This document shows, piece by piece, positions 7,163 to 7,969 of a DNA stretch of 7,969 nucleotides. The stretch's first letter is position 1; each line of letters begins with the position of its first letter. The stretch spans positions 1 to 7,969 of the forward strand of contig CAMLRJ010000137.1 in the NCBI GenBank assembly GCA_946482345.1, written 5' to 3'. The notes beneath the pieces are model-generated. The model made no database searches and was not told the origin of the DNA. It was given only the letters and a program-made list of their open reading frames with translations. Origin of the DNA: an uncultured Cellvibrio sp. (lineage in GTDB: Bacteria > Pseudomonadota > Gammaproteobacteria > Pseudomonadales > Cellvibrionaceae). The position numbers and the translations under genes were made by a program.

Positions 7163-7969
7163 TTATACACTCACACCAGCCATGTAACGCGCAAATACTT
7201 GTTGATAGCGTTCATCTGGCAATAAAAAAGCATCGTGACCAAATTTGGATTCAATTTCAGCATAGGTGACGGATTTGTTTGCACCCACTAATGCATTGAC
7301 AATTTCACGCGAGCGCTCCGGTGCAAATCGCCAATCCGTGCTGAATGAAATCACTAAAAATTTTGCACTTGCCTGCTTAAATGCCAGCACTGGATCATCA
7401 TCGTATTCACGCGCAAGATCAAAATAATCCAGCGCCTTGGTAATACGCAAATAAGAGTTAGCATCAAAGGTATTAGCAAAACTATCACCCTGATAACGCA
7501 AATAACTTTCAATTTGAAATTCAACCGGCTCTGCATTGCCCAAATTAAAATTGCCGCTACGCAAATCACGTCCGAATTTTTCACCCATGGCGTAATCAGA
7601 TAAATAAGTGATGTGCCCGATCATGCGCGCAATCGCCAAACCATTTTTTGGCAAACTGTCATGATCCAGATAATATCCATCATGAAAATTGGGATCGCTC
7701 ATAATCGCTTTGCGTGCCGCTTCATTAAACGCAATATTTTGCGCCGACAATTTCAATGCGGATGCAATCACAATGGCGTGACGAATACGCCGTGGATATT
7801 GCAATGCCCAACGCATTACCTGCATACCACCCAAACTCCCGCCAACAATTGCAGCCCAGCAATCAATGCCTAATAGATCAGCAAGGCAAGCCTGACTCGC
7901 TACCCAATCACGCACACGAATCATCGGAAAATCTGCACCCCACACTTTACCGGTCGCCGGATTAATTGA
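7163..7969 (-). CDS. metX: Homoserine O-acyltransferase MetX (5' end missing)
   Basis: Acylates homoserine to O-succinyl- or O-acetylhomoserine, the first committed step of methionine synthesis. The frame stays open to the window edge, adding SINPATGK ahead of the internal GTG at 7943-7945, so the true start is outside. 268 residues are visible of a usual 370-385. It has an alpha/beta hydrolase fold. In visible numbering, the nucleophile elbow GGSLGGMQ has Ser45, the acid is Asp212 in [11 protein letters not shown], and the base is His245 in [17 protein letters not shown] near the left end is also typical. Sequence alone does not tell me whether acetyl- or succinyl-CoA is used; pseudomonad relatives of MetX are mostly reported as succinyltransferases. 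The stop is one base before metW. Confidence 0.96.
   Translation of the reverse strand, partial: SINPATGKVWGADFPMIRVRDWVASQACLADLLGIDCWAAIVGGSLGGMQVMRWALQYPRRIRHAIVIASALKLSAQNIAFNEAARKAIMSDPNFHDGYYLDHDSLPKNGLAIARMIGHITYLSDYAMGEKFGRDLRSGNFNLGNAEPVEFQIESYLRYQGDSFANTFDANSYLRITKALDYFDLAREYDDDPVLAFKQASAKFLVISFSTDWRFAPERSREIVNALVGANKSVTYAEIESKFGHDAFLLPDERYQQVFARYMAGVSV

Noticed and set aside
7162..7170. GTG start for metW three codons upstream
   Set aside because: It would overlap metX by 8 bases and add MYK; the ATG at 7161 matches the family N-terminus and sits one base after the metX stop.

Overview
The window looks like ordinary chromosomal core sequence from a gammaproteobacterium of the Pseudomonas/Cellvibrio group. 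Three things point there: a Crc-type protein of exactly the Pseudomonas length (259 aa), the pseudomonad-like clustering argB / pyrE / crc, and the run metX-metW-DUF4426-rdgB-hemW. The moderately AT-rich base composition fits Cellvibrio-like bacteria better than Pseudomonas itself. The genus is inferred from gene content, not proven.

Left block (1-3209). The window opens inside argB (+, arginine biosynthesis). argB converges on a minus-strand pair, pyrE (UMP biosynthesis) followed 30 bases later by a secreted DUF4124/coiled-coil protein. The 46-base gap between the converging stops is almost entirely an 18-bp perfect inverted repeat. pyrE is divergent from crc across a 204-base intergenic region that must hold both promoters. 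The Crc protein has lost several catalytic residues of the exonuclease III fold, as expected of the Hfq-partner regulator rather than a nuclease.

Right block (3203-7969). All genes are on the minus strand and read from right to left: metX (cut by the window end), metW, a DUF4426 secreted protein, rdgB, hemW, then an unrecognised membrane-anchored protein whose stop overlaps the crc stop by 7 bases. Junctions are tight: metX/metW 1 base apart, metW/DUF4426 and rdgB/hemW sharing one base. The exception is DUF4426/rdgB, where a 120-base element of two inverted GC-rich arms, each itself a hairpin, is inserted. metX and metW supply acylhomoserine for methionine synthesis, rdgB cleans the nucleotide pool of ITP/XTP, and hemW is a radical-SAM haem chaperone. 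The link between the methionine genes and rdgB/hemW is conserved synteny rather than one pathway.

I saw no CRISPR array, tRNA, rRNA, transposase, phage gene or defence system, and no convincing new multi-gene system. The least explained items are the nested repeat at 5991-6110, the perfect hairpin at 871-913, the unrecognised protein at 3203-4069 and the DUF4124 and DUF4426 proteins.
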